From Streptomyces sp. NL15-2K (GTDB lineage: Bacteria; Actinomycetota; Actinomycetes; Streptomycetales; Streptomycetaceae): DNA of 64,000 bases. Numbering within the stretch: position 1 is the first letter of the stretch; each line of letters opens with the position of its first letter. The position numbers and the translations under genes were made by a program. Below the pieces are notes generated by a model. It was given only the letters and a program-made list of their open reading frames with translations. It was not told the DNA's origin and did no database searches. The stretch lies in assembly GCF_030551255.1 (NCBI RefSeq), contig NZ_CP130630.1:2213501-2277500 (forward strand). The letters are read 5' to 3'. Below are positions 15,553 through 23,415 of the stretch, piece by piece.

Positions 15553-16374
15553 TTACGGATCGAGGTCGTCCCCGGCCCGCTCGTCGAAGATCCGCATGGC
15601 CTTGGCGGTCACCGGGCCCGGCGCGCCCGGGAGTTCACGGTCGTCGACCCGGTGCACGGCCTGTACGTCCCGCAGCGTGGAGGTCAGGAAGATCTCCTCG
15701 GCCCGGTCCAGGACGTCCAGTGGCAGGTCGGTCTCCCTCGCGCCCGTCCACTCGACGGTCAGGGCGCGGGTGATGCCCGCGAGGCAGCCGGAGGCGAGCG
15801 GCGGGGTGTGGATCTCGCCGTCGAGGACGACGAAGACGTTCGAGCCGGTGCCCTCGCAGAGCTGTCCGACCGTATTGCCGAACAGCGCCTCGGAGGCGCC
15901 CTGTTCACGGGCCCGGGCGAGGGCGACGACGTTCTCGGCGTACGAGGTCGTCTTGAGGCCGGTGAGCGCGCCGCGCTCGTTGCGGGTCCAGGGGACCGTG
16001 ATCACGGCAGTGGAGTCGGGCCGCCGGGCGGACGCGCCGAGGGCGACCACGAGGGTCGGACCGTGCTCACCGCGGTCGGAACCGAGCGGGCCCTGGCCGC
16101 CGGTGTACGTGATGCGCAGCCGGCCCAGCGGCATCGGGTTGGCCTCCAGGACGGCGGCGCAGGCGCGGCGGACCTCGTCGTGGTCGGGGTCGGGCAGGCC
16201 GAGACCGCGCGCGGAGCGGGTCAGCCGGTCGAGGTGCCGGGTGAGCGCGAACGGCTTCCCGTCCACTGCCTTCACCGTCTCGAAGATGCCGTCGCCCACG
16301 GTCAGCCCGTGGTCGAAGACGGAGACACGGGCGGACTCGATGTCCTGCAGCCCGCCGTCGAGCCATAGCTTCAC
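15553..16374 (-). CDS. pabC: Aminodeoxychorismate lyase (class IV aminotransferase)
   Basis: This 273-residue class-IV PLP enzyme begins KLWLDGGLQDIESARVSVFD, and the HGLTVGDGIFETV stretch is typical of aminodeoxychorismate lyase/BCAT folds. The PLP lysine is in LKTTSYAEN (about residue 140). It would convert aminodeoxychorismate to p-aminobenzoate and pyruvate. It lies 85 bp downstream of a PabB-like gene, the usual folate pair. GTG 16374 follows GAGGAAG. D-amino-acid aminotransferase is the alternative, made less likely by the pabB neighbour. Confidence 0.85.
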   Translation of the reverse strand: MKLWLDGGLQDIESARVSVFDHGLTVGDGIFETVKAVDGKPFALTRHLDRLTRSARGLGLPDPDHDEVRRACAAVLEANPMPLGRLRITYTGGQGPLGSDRGEHGPTLVVALGASARRPDSTAVITVPWTRNERGALTGLKTTSYAENVVALARAREQGASEALFGNTVGQLCEGTGSNVFVVLDGEIHTPPLASGCLAGITRALTVEWTGARETDLPLDVLDRAEEIFLTSTLRDVQAVHRVDDRELPGAPGPVTAKAMRIFDERAGDDLDP

Positions 16375-16459
16375 TGGTGTCTTCCTCACGAATCAGTACC
16401 GGAGGCGTCGCAGCGGCCGGGGGTCCGGGGGTTGCCCCCGGGTTGGCACAGCACTTCAG

Positions 16460-17494
16460 TCACTCTCCACTCGCCTCGTACATACCCGACGCTACCGCGA
16501 GGAGCCGAGCCGCCTTCAGTTCGGTCTCCCGCCACTCGCTCTCGGGATCGGAACCCCAGGTGATGCCGGCGCCGGTGCCGAAGCGCAGTACGGCGGCCTC
16601 CCGGTCGATCCAGAAGGTGCGGATGCCCACGGCCAGCTCGCCGACGCCCCGGTCGGCGTCCACCCAGCCGATCCCGCCGCAGTACGGACCTCGGGGCGCC
16701 GTCTCCAGTGCCTCGATGATCCGCAGGGCACTCGACTTGGGCGCACCGGTGACCGAGCCGGGCGGGAACGCGGCGGCCAGCAGCTCCGGCCAGCCTGCCC
16801 CCTCGCACAGCTCGCCGCGTACGGTCGACACGAGGTGGACCAGGCCGGGGTGCTTCTCCACGGCGCACAGATCGGGGACGGTCACGCTGCCGGTGGCGCA
16901 GACGCGTCCGATGTCGTTGCGGACGAGATCCACGATCATCACGTTCTCGGCGTAGTCCTTGGCCAGGAGGTCCGCCTCGGTACGACCGGTGCCCTTGATC
17001 GGGCCGGACTCGACGACCCGGCCGTCGCGGCGCAGGAACAACTCGGGGGACGCGGTGGCTATCTCCACACCGTGACCGGGCAGGCGGATCGTTCCCGCAT
17101 ACGGCGCCGGGTTGCCGCGGGCCAACAGGGCGGTGAGGGCGTCCACGTCGGCGTCCGGCGGCGCGGGCGCCGACAGCACCCGGCAGAGGTTCGCCTGGTA
17201 GACCTCACCGGCGGCGATGTGCTCACGGATGCGCCGCACCCCGGCCGTGTACGCGGCGCGGTCGAGGGAGGACGTCCAGTCACCGGCGGCCGGCCCCCGC
17301 CACTCCCCCGGCACCGGGGTGGGCACGGGCTCCTCTCGTACGTCCCTGAATCTGGCGCAGGTCACACGGCCCTCGTAGTCGGCGCACACAGCCCAGAAAC
17401 CGGTGGAGTCCAGGGCCGCCGTATCGCTGGTGACGTCGAGGAGCCCGGTGGCGACACGGTCACCGAAACGAGCGAGAGGGGGCAGGTCGAGCAC
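16460..17494 (-). CDS. pabB: Aminodeoxychorismate synthase component I
   Basis: The 344-residue chorismate-binding enzyme shows the family blocks ESGPIKGTGRT, DLVRNDIGRV and GSVTGAPKSSALRIIEALE (about residues 200-290). Chorismate is aminated to aminodeoxychorismate using ammonia from a glutaminase that is not encoded here. The N-terminal domain is shorter than in TrpE (about 500 aa), favouring PabB over anthranilate synthase, as does the downstream pabC. Start GTG 17494 (VLDLPPLARFG) is inferred; upstream in-frame sequence is unlike coding DNA. It diverges from the tRNA cluster. Confidence 0.85.
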   Translation of the reverse strand: MLDLPPLARFGDRVATGLLDVTSDTAALDSTGFWAVCADYEGRVTCARFRDVREEPVPTPVPGEWRGPAAGDWTSSLDRAAYTAGVRRIREHIAAGEVYQANLCRVLSAPAPPDADVDALTALLARGNPAPYAGTIRLPGHGVEIATASPELFLRRDGRVVESGPIKGTGRTEADLLAKDYAENVMIVDLVRNDIGRVCATGSVTVPDLCAVEKHPGLVHLVSTVRGELCEGAGWPELLAAAFPPGSVTGAPKSSALRIIEALETAPRGPYCGGIGWVDADRGVGELAVGIRTFWIDREAAVLRFGTGAGITWGSDPESEWRETELKAARLLAVASGMYEASGE

Positions 17495-17603
17495 GCGGTC
17501 GAGTCTATGGCGCGTGTCCCGCGGGTGACCTGTCTGTGACCCTCCGGGTGCCCCGAGCAGGCCCGTGAGCAGGCGCAGCGCAGCACGCTGCGCAAACGCG
17601 TTT

Positions 17604-17631
17604 TTGTACTGGCCCCGGAATCCGCTAGAGT
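17604..17631 (+). promoter_or_regulatory. Likely promoter of tRNA cluster
   Basis: TTGTAC (17604-17609) and TAGAGT (17626-17631) with 16-bp spacing lie 42 bp before tRNA-Gly, following a TTTTT run. Confidence 0.5.
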
Positions 17632-17672
17632 TCACCTCGTCGCCGGAACGCGTAAGCCGACCGAAACGACAG

Positions 17673-17745
17673 GCGGACGTAGCTCAGTTGGTAGAGCGCA
17701 ACCTTGCCAAGGTTGAGGTCGCGAGTTCGAACCTCGTCGTCCGCT
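17673..17745 (+). tRNA. tRNA-Gly (anticodon GCC)
   Basis: The 73-nt cloverleaf has acceptor GCGGACG/CGTCCGC, anticodon loop TTGCCAA and GTTCGAAC in the T-arm. It is the first gene of a five-tRNA cluster. Confidence 0.96.
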
Positions 17746-17784
17746 CGCAGGATGAAGGGGATCTTCCCGATTCCCCGCACTCCT

Positions 17785-17855
17785 GGTGGAGTGGCCGAGA
17801 GGCGAGGCAACGGCCTGCAAAGCCGTCTACACGGGTTCAAATCCCGTCTCCACCT
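17785..17855 (+). tRNA. tRNA-Cys (anticodon GCA)
   Basis: The 71-nt cloverleaf has acceptor GGTGGAG/CTCCACC and anticodon loop CTGCAAA (anticodon GCA), with T-loop GGTTCAAATCC. Confidence 0.95.
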
Positions 17856-17859
17856 CCAA

Positions 17860-17931
17860 GGACGATTAGCTCAGCGGGAGAGCGCTTCCCTGACACGGAA
17901 GAGGTCACTGGTTCAATCCCAGTATCGTCCA
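17860..17931 (+). tRNA. tRNA-Val (anticodon GAC), copy 1
   Basis: The 72-nt cloverleaf has acceptor GGACGAT/ATCGTCC and anticodon loop CTGACAC. It begins 4 bp after tRNA-Cys, so the two are clearly cotranscribed. Confidence 0.96.
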
Positions 17932-17968
17932 CTGGATCTTCCAGCACTTACGGCAAGATCCGCACCCC

Positions 17969-18040
17969 GCGCGATTAGCTCAGCGGGAGAGCGCTTCCCT
18001 GACACGGAAGAGGTCACTGGTTCAATCCCAGTATCGCGCA
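17969..18040 (+). tRNA. tRNA-Val (anticodon GAC), copy 2 with variant acceptor
   Basis: The body is identical to copies 1 and 3, but the acceptor is GCGCGAT/ATCGCGC. Pairs 2-71 and 3-70 are changed on both sides, so pairing is kept. Confidence 0.95.
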
Positions 18041-18051
18041 CGCAGCACCCC

Positions 18052-18123
18052 GGACGATTAGCTCAGCGGGAGAGCGCTTCCCTGACACGGAAGAGGTCAC
18101 TGGTTCAATCCCAGTATCGTCCA
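18052..18123 (+). tRNA. tRNA-Val (anticodon GAC), copy 3
   Basis: All 72 nt are identical to copy 1. It is the last tRNA of the cluster and is followed 7 bp later by a strong terminator. Confidence 0.96.
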
Positions 18124-18130
18124 CACACCG

Positions 18131-18161
18131 AAGCCCCCGGCCCTGCGGCCGGGGGCTTCTT
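18131..18161 (+). terminator. Terminator of tRNA cluster
   Basis: AAGCCCCCGGCC (18131-18142) pairs perfectly with GGCCGGGGGCTT (18147-18158) over a 4-base loop, followed by CTTCTTCG. Confidence 0.9.
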
Positions 18162-18185
18162 CGTCTGCCGGTCGGCTCTCGGCTC

Positions 18186-18485
18186 TCAGCTGGAGAACAG
18201 CATGCGGCCGAAGCCCCGGTCGCGGTGGTGACCATGGTGCCCACCGTGGTGGCCGCCGTGCGGGGCGCCCCAAGCCGGGGCGGCATGAGCGCCGGGCGCG
18301 GCCGGGTACTGCGGAGCGGCCGGGGGCGGCGGGACGGCGGGACCGGACCACTGGGACTCCAGGCGGGTCAGCGCCTCCAGCTCGCCGTAGTCGAGAAAAA
18401 TGCCGCGGCAGCCGCTGCACTGCTCGATCTGGACGCCGTTGCGGTTGTACGTGTGCATCGGCGCATGGCACTTCGGACACTGCAT
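18186..18485 (-). CDS. TFIIB-type zinc-ribbon protein
   Basis: The 99-residue protein starts with a zinc ribbon made of CPKC and CSGC pairs (MQCPKCHAPM, QIEQCSGCRGIFLD). It then has a short acidic helix, a Pro/Ala linker and a His-rich tail (HGGHHGGHHGHH, about residues 76-87). The ribbon is the zf-TFIIB family. The His tail may bind metal or nucleic acid, which is inference. The function of this small family in Streptomyces is unknown. Confidence 0.85.
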   Translation of the reverse strand: MQCPKCHAPMHTYNRNGVQIEQCSGCRGIFLDYGELEALTRLESQWSGPAVPPPPAAPQYPAAPGAHAAPAWGAPHGGHHGGHHGHHRDRGFGRMLFSS

Positions 18486-18566
18486 GGTCGGCTCAACTCC
18501 TCGCCGGTCGGTCCTGCTTCGCGTTTCGCCAGGACAAGACTCTGTCCGGCTGCGGTCGGTTGCACC

Positions 18567-19511
18567 TTACGTCGGGAAACCTTGCGCCAAGTCCGGCGGG
18601 GTGGAACTCATTCGATCACAGGCGTCGACCAGGGCCTGCTCCACGTCGTCCAGGGCGCGGCCTGCCGCGGCGGCCTTGGCGATCGACCGGGCGGCGGTCT
18701 GCACGGTGAGCGCGCGGGCCGGGACGTCCAGCGCCGGCCAGGGGTCGCCGTACGCGGGCACGGCCGGGCCGCCCGCCGCACGGTAGGCGTCCAGGAAGCG
18801 GGCCCACTCGTCGGGCGGGAGCAGCCCGCAGGCGTACCAGGCAGCGGGGCGGGCCAGGTCCCAGGCCGGGACGCCGACGCCGAGATCGTCGACGTCGATG
18901 AGCAGCCAGGGGCCGTCGGGGGCGGGGTGGCGTACGAGCTGGCCGAGGTGGAGGTCGCCGTGGCAGAGAGTGGTGCTGTCCGGCATGGGGGCCTCGGCCC
19001 GGGCCCAGGCTGGGAGCGTGGACCAGGCGCGGAGGACGGGAGCGGTGGCAGTGGCGGCGAGGGCCGCGGTTGCTCGGAGGCGGGCGATGGCCCGGGCCGC
19101 CTTGGCGGGGCCGCGCATGGGAGGCAGAGGGGCCGGGGCGGGGGCACGGTGGAGGTGGGCGAGGAGGGTGGCGGCGGACTCCCAGGGGGCCGCGTCCGGG
19201 TCTTCCGGGTCCACGGGTGTGCCGTACGGCCAGAACGTGACGAGCCGGCCGTGCAGGTCGACCGGCGTCGGGCTGAGCGGGGGCAGGAGGATGCCGGGGA
19301 GCTGGGCGGCGGCGGTGAGGCGAGGCGCCAGGTCGGTCCTGGTCATGTCCGGGGCGTGGGCCTTGGCGACGGTGTCGGCGTGCCGGACGACTGTGGCGTC
19401 GGGGCGGTCGGCGAGCGTCCCGGTTGCTCCACAGGGACAGGCGGATGCCGTCGAGTGGGCCTTGGTCTTGGCTCTGGCGGTGAGGGCGGAGAGCAGGGGG
19501 CTTGTGGTCAC
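18567..19511 (-). CDS. APH-fold phosphotransferase (aminoglycoside phosphotransferase family)
   Basis: This 314-residue kinase-like protein carries the catalytic loop CHGDLHLGQLV (about residues 192-202) and the metal-binding IDVDDLG (about 213-219), with the helical C-lobe of the APH family. The catalytic loop has Gln where many APH enzymes have Asn, a variant also seen in maltokinase-type members. The substrate may therefore be a sugar or small metabolite rather than an antibiotic. GTG 19511 follows CAGGAG. A dispersed palindromic repeat lies upstream. Confidence 0.8.
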   Translation of the reverse strand: MTTSPLLSALTARAKTKAHSTASACPCGATGTLADRPDATVVRHADTVAKAHAPDMTRTDLAPRLTAAAQLPGILLPPLSPTPVDLHGRLVTFWPYGTPVDPEDPDAAPWESAATLLAHLHRAPAPAPLPPMRGPAKAARAIARLRATAALAATATAPVLRAWSTLPAWARAEAPMPDSTTLCHGDLHLGQLVRHPAPDGPWLLIDVDDLGVGVPAWDLARPAAWYACGLLPPDEWARFLDAYRAAGGPAVPAYGDPWPALDVPARALTVQTAARSIAKAAAAGRALDDVEQALVDACDRMSSTPPDLAQGFPT

Positions 19512-19623
19512 GGGGCTCCTGGAGCGGACGGGGCTGTCGCCGAGGGTACGCAGGTTGCACGGACGGAGTTGCCAGGTGTCCGGCGTCAGTGCAAGGGGCG
19601 GTTCGCGCAGCCCGGCGCCGACG

Positions 19624-19708
19624 GGGCGCCGCCTGCGCCCACCCGTGCCGCCCGTGGGGGTCCCCCAGGCCCTTAAGGCACTGGGGGAAGCACGACTGCC
19701 CGCAGCTA
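19624..19708. repeat. Dispersed palindromic repeat (same family as the 11.7-12.3 kb array)
   Basis: GCCGCCTGCGCCCACCCGTG, GTGGGGGTCCCCCAGGCC, a TTAAGGCACTGGGGG stretch and GCCCGCAGCTA occur in the same order as in unit 2 at 11841, with about one difference in six. It is intergenic, between the APH-like gene and a small membrane protein. Confidence 0.75.
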
Positions 19709-19823
19709 CGGCCACACGGCCGCCCCAGCTGCATGCAACCCGCATGAACCGCAACCAACAACCGAGGAACCCTCACGGACAGCAACCACGTCCTCGAGAG
19801 CGGCGCCGGTTCAGGCGCAAAAT

Positions 19824-19857
19824 AATGCCGGCGCAGCTCCCCAGCTGCGCCGGCATT
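19824..19857. terminator. Strong bidirectional terminator hairpin
   Basis: A perfect 15-bp inverted repeat (AATGCCGGCGCAGCT at 19824-19838, partner at 19843-19857) surrounds a CCCC loop, with TTGTT after it on the plus strand and TATTTTG on the other side. It would terminate the 65-aa minus-strand gene. Confidence 0.85.
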
Positions 19858-19944
19858 GTTGCCGTCCGCCGCACCCCCGTCCCCACGGGGTTTCATGGGT
19901 GGATGTCCCCGCCCGGACCGCTCTTCCGGGCCTGGGGTCGCCGC

Positions 19945-20142
19945 TCAGCGCCCCAGCATCACTCCCACGGACGACGCCTGTGTTGCCACTGTCTCCCAGC
20001 CGTCGAAGACGACGAGGAGCAGTGCCGCCAGGGGAAGAGCCATGAGCGTCGCCACCAACGGGTGGCGACGACCCGTGCGGCGCGGGCGGAACACTGTGCG
20101 CTCCTGCCTGCGGATCATCGTCCGCGGTGCCGTCTGGGCCAT
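19945..20142 (-). CDS. Small single-pass membrane protein (65 aa)
   Basis: The 65-residue protein has a strongly basic N-terminus (RRQERTVFRPRRTGRRH) and one hydrophobic helix (LVATLMALPLAALLLVVF). A short tail ends VGVMLGR. The start ATG 20142 has GAGAGGGA upstream. No family is recognised. It lies downstream of another small minus-strand gene, and a perfect terminator lies beyond its stop. Confidence 0.65.
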   Translation of the reverse strand: MAQTAPRTMIRRQERTVFRPRRTGRRHPLVATLMALPLAALLLVVFDGWETVATQASSVGVMLGR

Positions 20143-20340
20143 GGTCCCTCTCCTGACCGTTCTCAGTTGTGGTTGGCAGCGGCGAGTGTCTGACCTCGGG
20201 GGACGAGTGCTGCACCCGCCGCTTGACTTCAAATCTAGGCGGCCGGGCCCCGACGGGCGTCATGCCCTCGTACCGATTGCCGGGCCTCCCGGAGGATGAG
20301 CCATGACCTGCGGAGTACTCCCCTGGGTGGAGACGAAGTC

Positions 20341-20616
20341 CTACGTCTCGGGGTCTTCCCGGAGGGGGCGCCCGCTGTGCCCCGATTTCTCCGAACTCTC
20401 CTCCCGCGGAATGGGCTGTTCGACCAGCGCCAGGACCCGGTTCGCCATGAACCGGGCCGTCCGTACGACGGTGCCGCTGCGGGTGACTTCGCTCACTTCC
20501 ACCACGCCCCGGCGCACCGCCGTCTCCACCCGGCGGCCCGCCCGGCTCGCCACCACCTCGTACGTACGCGTCGTGTCCCCGGCATCCACGACTATCTCCA
20601 CACGATCACCCTTCAT
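20341..20616 (-). CDS. Small soluble hypothetical protein (91 aa)
   Basis: The 91-residue protein begins MKGDRVEIVVDAGDTTRTYE and continues with short alternating strands (VVEVSEVTRSGTVVRTARF), suggesting a small beta-barrel. The last 25 residues are charged and probably disordered. ATG 20616 follows AGGGGGA. No family or function can be named. It diverges from the Ser/Thr kinase gene, with about 200 bp between. Confidence 0.65.
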   Translation of the reverse strand: MKGDRVEIVVDAGDTTRTYEVVASRAGRRVETAVRRGVVEVSEVTRSGTVVRTARFMANRVLALVEQPIPREESSEKSGHSGRPLREDPET

Positions 20617-20818
20617 GGGCCCAATCCCCCTTCGACGACGGGTGGTTGGGATCATCGGCAGGCCGAAGTCGGCCTGCCGACCCACTCCCTGACCACTCTT
20701 CAAGTGTCCCACCCGGCACTGACAATCCATCGCCCCGAGAGGGCGCGGCCTCTGCGCGCAGCGGGCCGTGGAAACGTAAGCTGTGCCACGTCACACGGAC
20801 CGGGCAGCGGGGATGAAC

Positions 20819-22213
20819 ATGGCGATGATGCGCCTGAGGCGCGAGGACCCGCGCGTCGTCGGCTCGTTCAGGCTTCACAGACGGCTCGGCGCGGGCGGAA
20901 TGGGCGTTGTCTACCTGGGTTCCGACCGGAAGGGCCAGCGGGTCGCGCTGAAGGTGATCCGGCCGGATCTGGCGGAGGACCAGGAGTTCCGCTCGCGGTT
21001 CGCGCGTGAGGTCTCGGCGGCACGGCGGATCCGCGGTGGGTGCACGGCACGGCTCGTCGCCGCCGACCTCGACGCGGACCGTCCATGGTTCGCCACGCAG
21101 TACGTGCCCGGCCCCTCCCTGCACGACAAGGTCGCCGGCGAGGGAGCGCTGGGCGCGGCCGACGTCGCCGCGATCGGCGCGGCCCTGTCGGAGGGGCTCG
21201 TCGCCGTGCACGAGGCCGGGGTCGTGCACCGGGACCTGAAGCCGTCCAACATCCTGCTGTCCCCCAAGGGGCCGCGGATCATCGACTTCGGCATCGCCTG
21301 GGCGACCGGGGCCTCGACGCTCACCCACGTCGGCACGGCGGTCGGCTCCCCCGGCTTCCTCGCGCCCGAGCAGGTGCGCGGCGCCGCGGTGACGCCCGCC
21401 ACGGACGTGTTCTCCCTGGGCGCCACGCTGGCGTACGCGTCGATGGGCGACTCGCCCTTCGGGCACGGCAGCTCTGAGGTGATGCTGTACCGCGTGGTGC
21501 ACGAGGAGGCCCAACTGCACGGCGTACCGGACGCACTGGCTCCGCTGGTCCGGGCGTGTCTGGCGAAGGATCCCGAGGAGCGGCCCAGCACGCTTCAGCT
21601 GTCGCTGCGCCTGAAGGAGATCGCGGCCCGGGAGGCCCAGGGACTCGCGGACGCGCGTCCGCCCGCGCCGCGCGGCGGTGAGGCGGACCGGCCCGCCGGG
21701 CGGCTCGCCGACACCTACCCGGAGCGGGCGCCGCAGCGGCGCGCGCAAGGACAGCAGGGCACCCAGGGCGCGCCGGGGACTCCCCCACCGCGCAGTGGTA
21801 CGCCGTCGCGCGGCCCCGCTCCGGTGCGGGGCGGGGCCCAGGCCCGGGGTGGCAGCGCCTCTCGGAACGGCAGTCCGTCGTCCAGGTCCGGGGCGACCCG
21901 GCCCACGCCCGCCGCGCGGAACACGACGCGTTCCGGCAGCGGAAACCGCCCCGCGCCGCGCGGCGGTACGGGGCGGCCGGCGCCCAGAAACACGGGGACG
22001 GGGCGCCGACCGGCCAATCCGCGGCTGCTGCGTCAGCGGCTGTTCGTGTTCGTCGTGGTGACGCTGCTCGTGGCACTGGGCATCGCGGCGGCGCAGGGCT
22101 GCCAGGGGCCGTCACAAGGACTCGGCGACAACAGCGACGTCGTACGGGAGCAGCGGCAGGAGCAGGCGCACGTATCGCCGGGCTACGAGCCCCCGAAGGG
22201 GCAGTTGATGTAG
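20819..22213 (+). CDS. Transmembrane serine/threonine protein kinase
   Basis: The 464-residue Hanks-type kinase has the Gly loop RLGAGGMGVVYLG (about 20-32), a Lys in VALKVIRP, catalytic HRDLKPSN (about 135-142) and DFGIAWAT. The kinase domain ends near residue 270. A Pro/Arg/Gly-rich, low-complexity linker of about 130 residues precedes a single membrane helix (LFVFVVVTLLVALGIAAA, near 405-425) and a 30-residue outer tail ending PPKGQLM. No PASTA or other sensor domain is present, so the signal is unknown. ATG 20819 is favoured by GGGGA spacing; ATG 20813 is an alternative. Confidence 0.92.
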   Translation: MAMMRLRREDPRVVGSFRLHRRLGAGGMGVVYLGSDRKGQRVALKVIRPDLAEDQEFRSRFAREVSAARRIRGGCTARLVAADLDADRPWFATQYVPGPSLHDKVAGEGALGAADVAAIGAALSEGLVAVHEAGVVHRDLKPSNILLSPKGPRIIDFGIAWATGASTLTHVGTAVGSPGFLAPEQVRGAAVTPATDVFSLGATLAYASMGDSPFGHGSSEVMLYRVVHEEAQLHGVPDALAPLVRACLAKDPEERPSTLQLSLRLKEIAAREAQGLADARPPAPRGGEADRPAGRLADTYPERAPQRRAQGQQGTQGAPGTPPPRSGTPSRGPAPVRGGAQARGGSASRNGSPSSRSGATRPTPAARNTTRSGSGNRPAPRGGTGRPAPRNTGTGRRPANPRLLRQRLFVFVVVTLLVALGIAAAQGCQGPSQGLGDNSDVVREQRQEQAHVSPGYEPPKGQLM

Positions 22214-22284
22214 CTGATGTCCGAGCGGTACGAGTCGACGCTCGACCGGGGCGACCAGTGCCGCGACGTCGCCTGTCGGGGCAT

Positions 22285-22520
22285 TAGGGCCCTTCTGATG
22301 GATCTCCGTGGGAGAAGGAGCGGCGTTCGGTGCGTGCTCTCGGCGTGCCGGGCGGAAGCCCTCGATGGGGGTCCCCCCGCGCGAGCGGAGCCGAGCGTGG
22401 GGGAGGAGCTACTAGGGCTTTTGTCCGGTGCGGCGAGTGGGGGCACCTCCCACGCCTTTAAGGCAGTGGGGGAGCGTGCCGGGCGTCGCGACGCCGCGGA
22501 GATCCATCAGAAGAGCCCTA
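22285..22520. mobile_element. MITE-like element, 236 bp, with 27-bp terminal inverted repeats
   Basis: The left end (TAGGGCCCTTCTGATGGATC..., 22285-22311) and the reverse complement of the right end (22494-22520) match at 25 of 27 positions. The ends read TA-GGGC...GCCC-TA, as expected for elements that duplicate a TA target. There is no transposase frame inside. Two smaller palindromic repeats are nested within. The right terminal TA supplies the TAG stop of the downstream methyltransferase gene. Confidence 0.7.
22365..22406. repeat. Dispersed 42-bp palindromic repeat, copy A
   Basis: ATGGGGGTCCCCCCGCGCGA followed by GCGGAGCCGAGCGTGGGGGAGG. It matches 35048-35090 at all but one position in the same orientation and can fold into a CCCCC/GGGGG stem. 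A related half (GTGGGGGCACCTCCCACGCC, then AAGGCAGTGGGGGAGCGTGC) follows at 22437-22480. Confidence 0.85.
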
Positions 22521-23336
22521 GCTCTGGGGGCGGCCCGTGGCCACCGCGTAGAAGGCGACCGCGGCCGCCGCGCCCACGTTGAGGGAGTCGACACCGTGGG
22601 CCATCGGGATGCGGACCCATTCGTCGGCGGCCACCAGGGCCTGGGTGGACAGGCCGTCACCCTCGGCGCCGAGCATCAGGGCCACCCGGTCCATCTTGTG
22701 CGGGGCGGCTTCGTCGAGAGTCCTGGCCTTGGTGTCCGGGGTGAGGGCGAGCAGCGTGAAGCCCGCCTCGCGGACCGAGTCCAGGCCCTTGGGCCAGGTG
22801 TCCAGGCGGGCGTACGGCACGGAGAAGACCGCGCCCATCGAGACCTTCACGCTGCGGCGGTAGAGGGGATCGGCGCAGTCCGGGGAGAGCAGGACCGCGT
22901 CCATACCGAGGGCGGCGGCGGAGCGGAAGATCGCGCCGATGTTGGTGTGGTCGTTGACCGACTCCATGATCACGACCCGGCGGGCGGTCTGGAGCAACTC
23001 GGCGGCCGCGGGCAGCGGCTTGCGCTGCATGGAGGCGAGCGCGCCACGGTGCACGTGGTAGCCGGTGACCTGTTCGGCGAGCTCCGGGCTGACCGCGTAC
23101 ACCGGTGCCGGGAGCTCGTCGATGACGTCGCGCATGACGTCGACCCACTTGGCCGACAGCAGCATCGAGCGCATCTCGTACCCGGCGTCCTTGGCCCGCC
23201 GGATGACCTTCTCGCCCTCGGCGATGAACAGGCCCTCGGCCGGCTCGCGCTTGCGGCGCAGTTCGACGTCGGTCAGGCCCGTGTAGTCGTGCAGGCGCGG
23301 GTCGTCGGGGTCCTCGACGGTGATGAGATCGGCCAC
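22518..23336 (-). CDS. TrmH/SpoU-family RNA 2'-O-methyltransferase
   Basis: This 272-residue SPOUT methyltransferase has the three family motifs: NDHTNIGAIFRSAAALG (about 128-144), LMLGAEGDGLS (about 218-228) and IPMAHGVDSLNVGAAAAVAF (about 240-259). An N-terminal substrate-binding domain (ELRRKREPAEGLFIAEGEKV) is typical of rRNA or tRNA 2'-O-ribose methylases. The exact target cannot be told. Its TAG stop (22520-22518) is the terminal TA of the MITE-like element, so the last residues may have been altered by insertion. Confidence 0.9.
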   Translation of the reverse strand: MADLITVEDPDDPRLHDYTGLTDVELRRKREPAEGLFIAEGEKVIRRAKDAGYEMRSMLLSAKWVDVMRDVIDELPAPVYAVSPELAEQVTGYHVHRGALASMQRKPLPAAAELLQTARRVVIMESVNDHTNIGAIFRSAAALGMDAVLLSPDCADPLYRRSVKVSMGAVFSVPYARLDTWPKGLDSVREAGFTLLALTPDTKARTLDEAAPHKMDRVALMLGAEGDGLSTQALVAADEWVRIPMAHGVDSLNVGAAAAVAFYAVATGRPQS

Positions 23337-23415
23337 AGGGTGATACTGCCTTGTCCTGGGTGCGGTGCCAACGGCTCGGGACGGGTTGGGTTACCCGCGG
23401 TTACAAATGGCGTGT

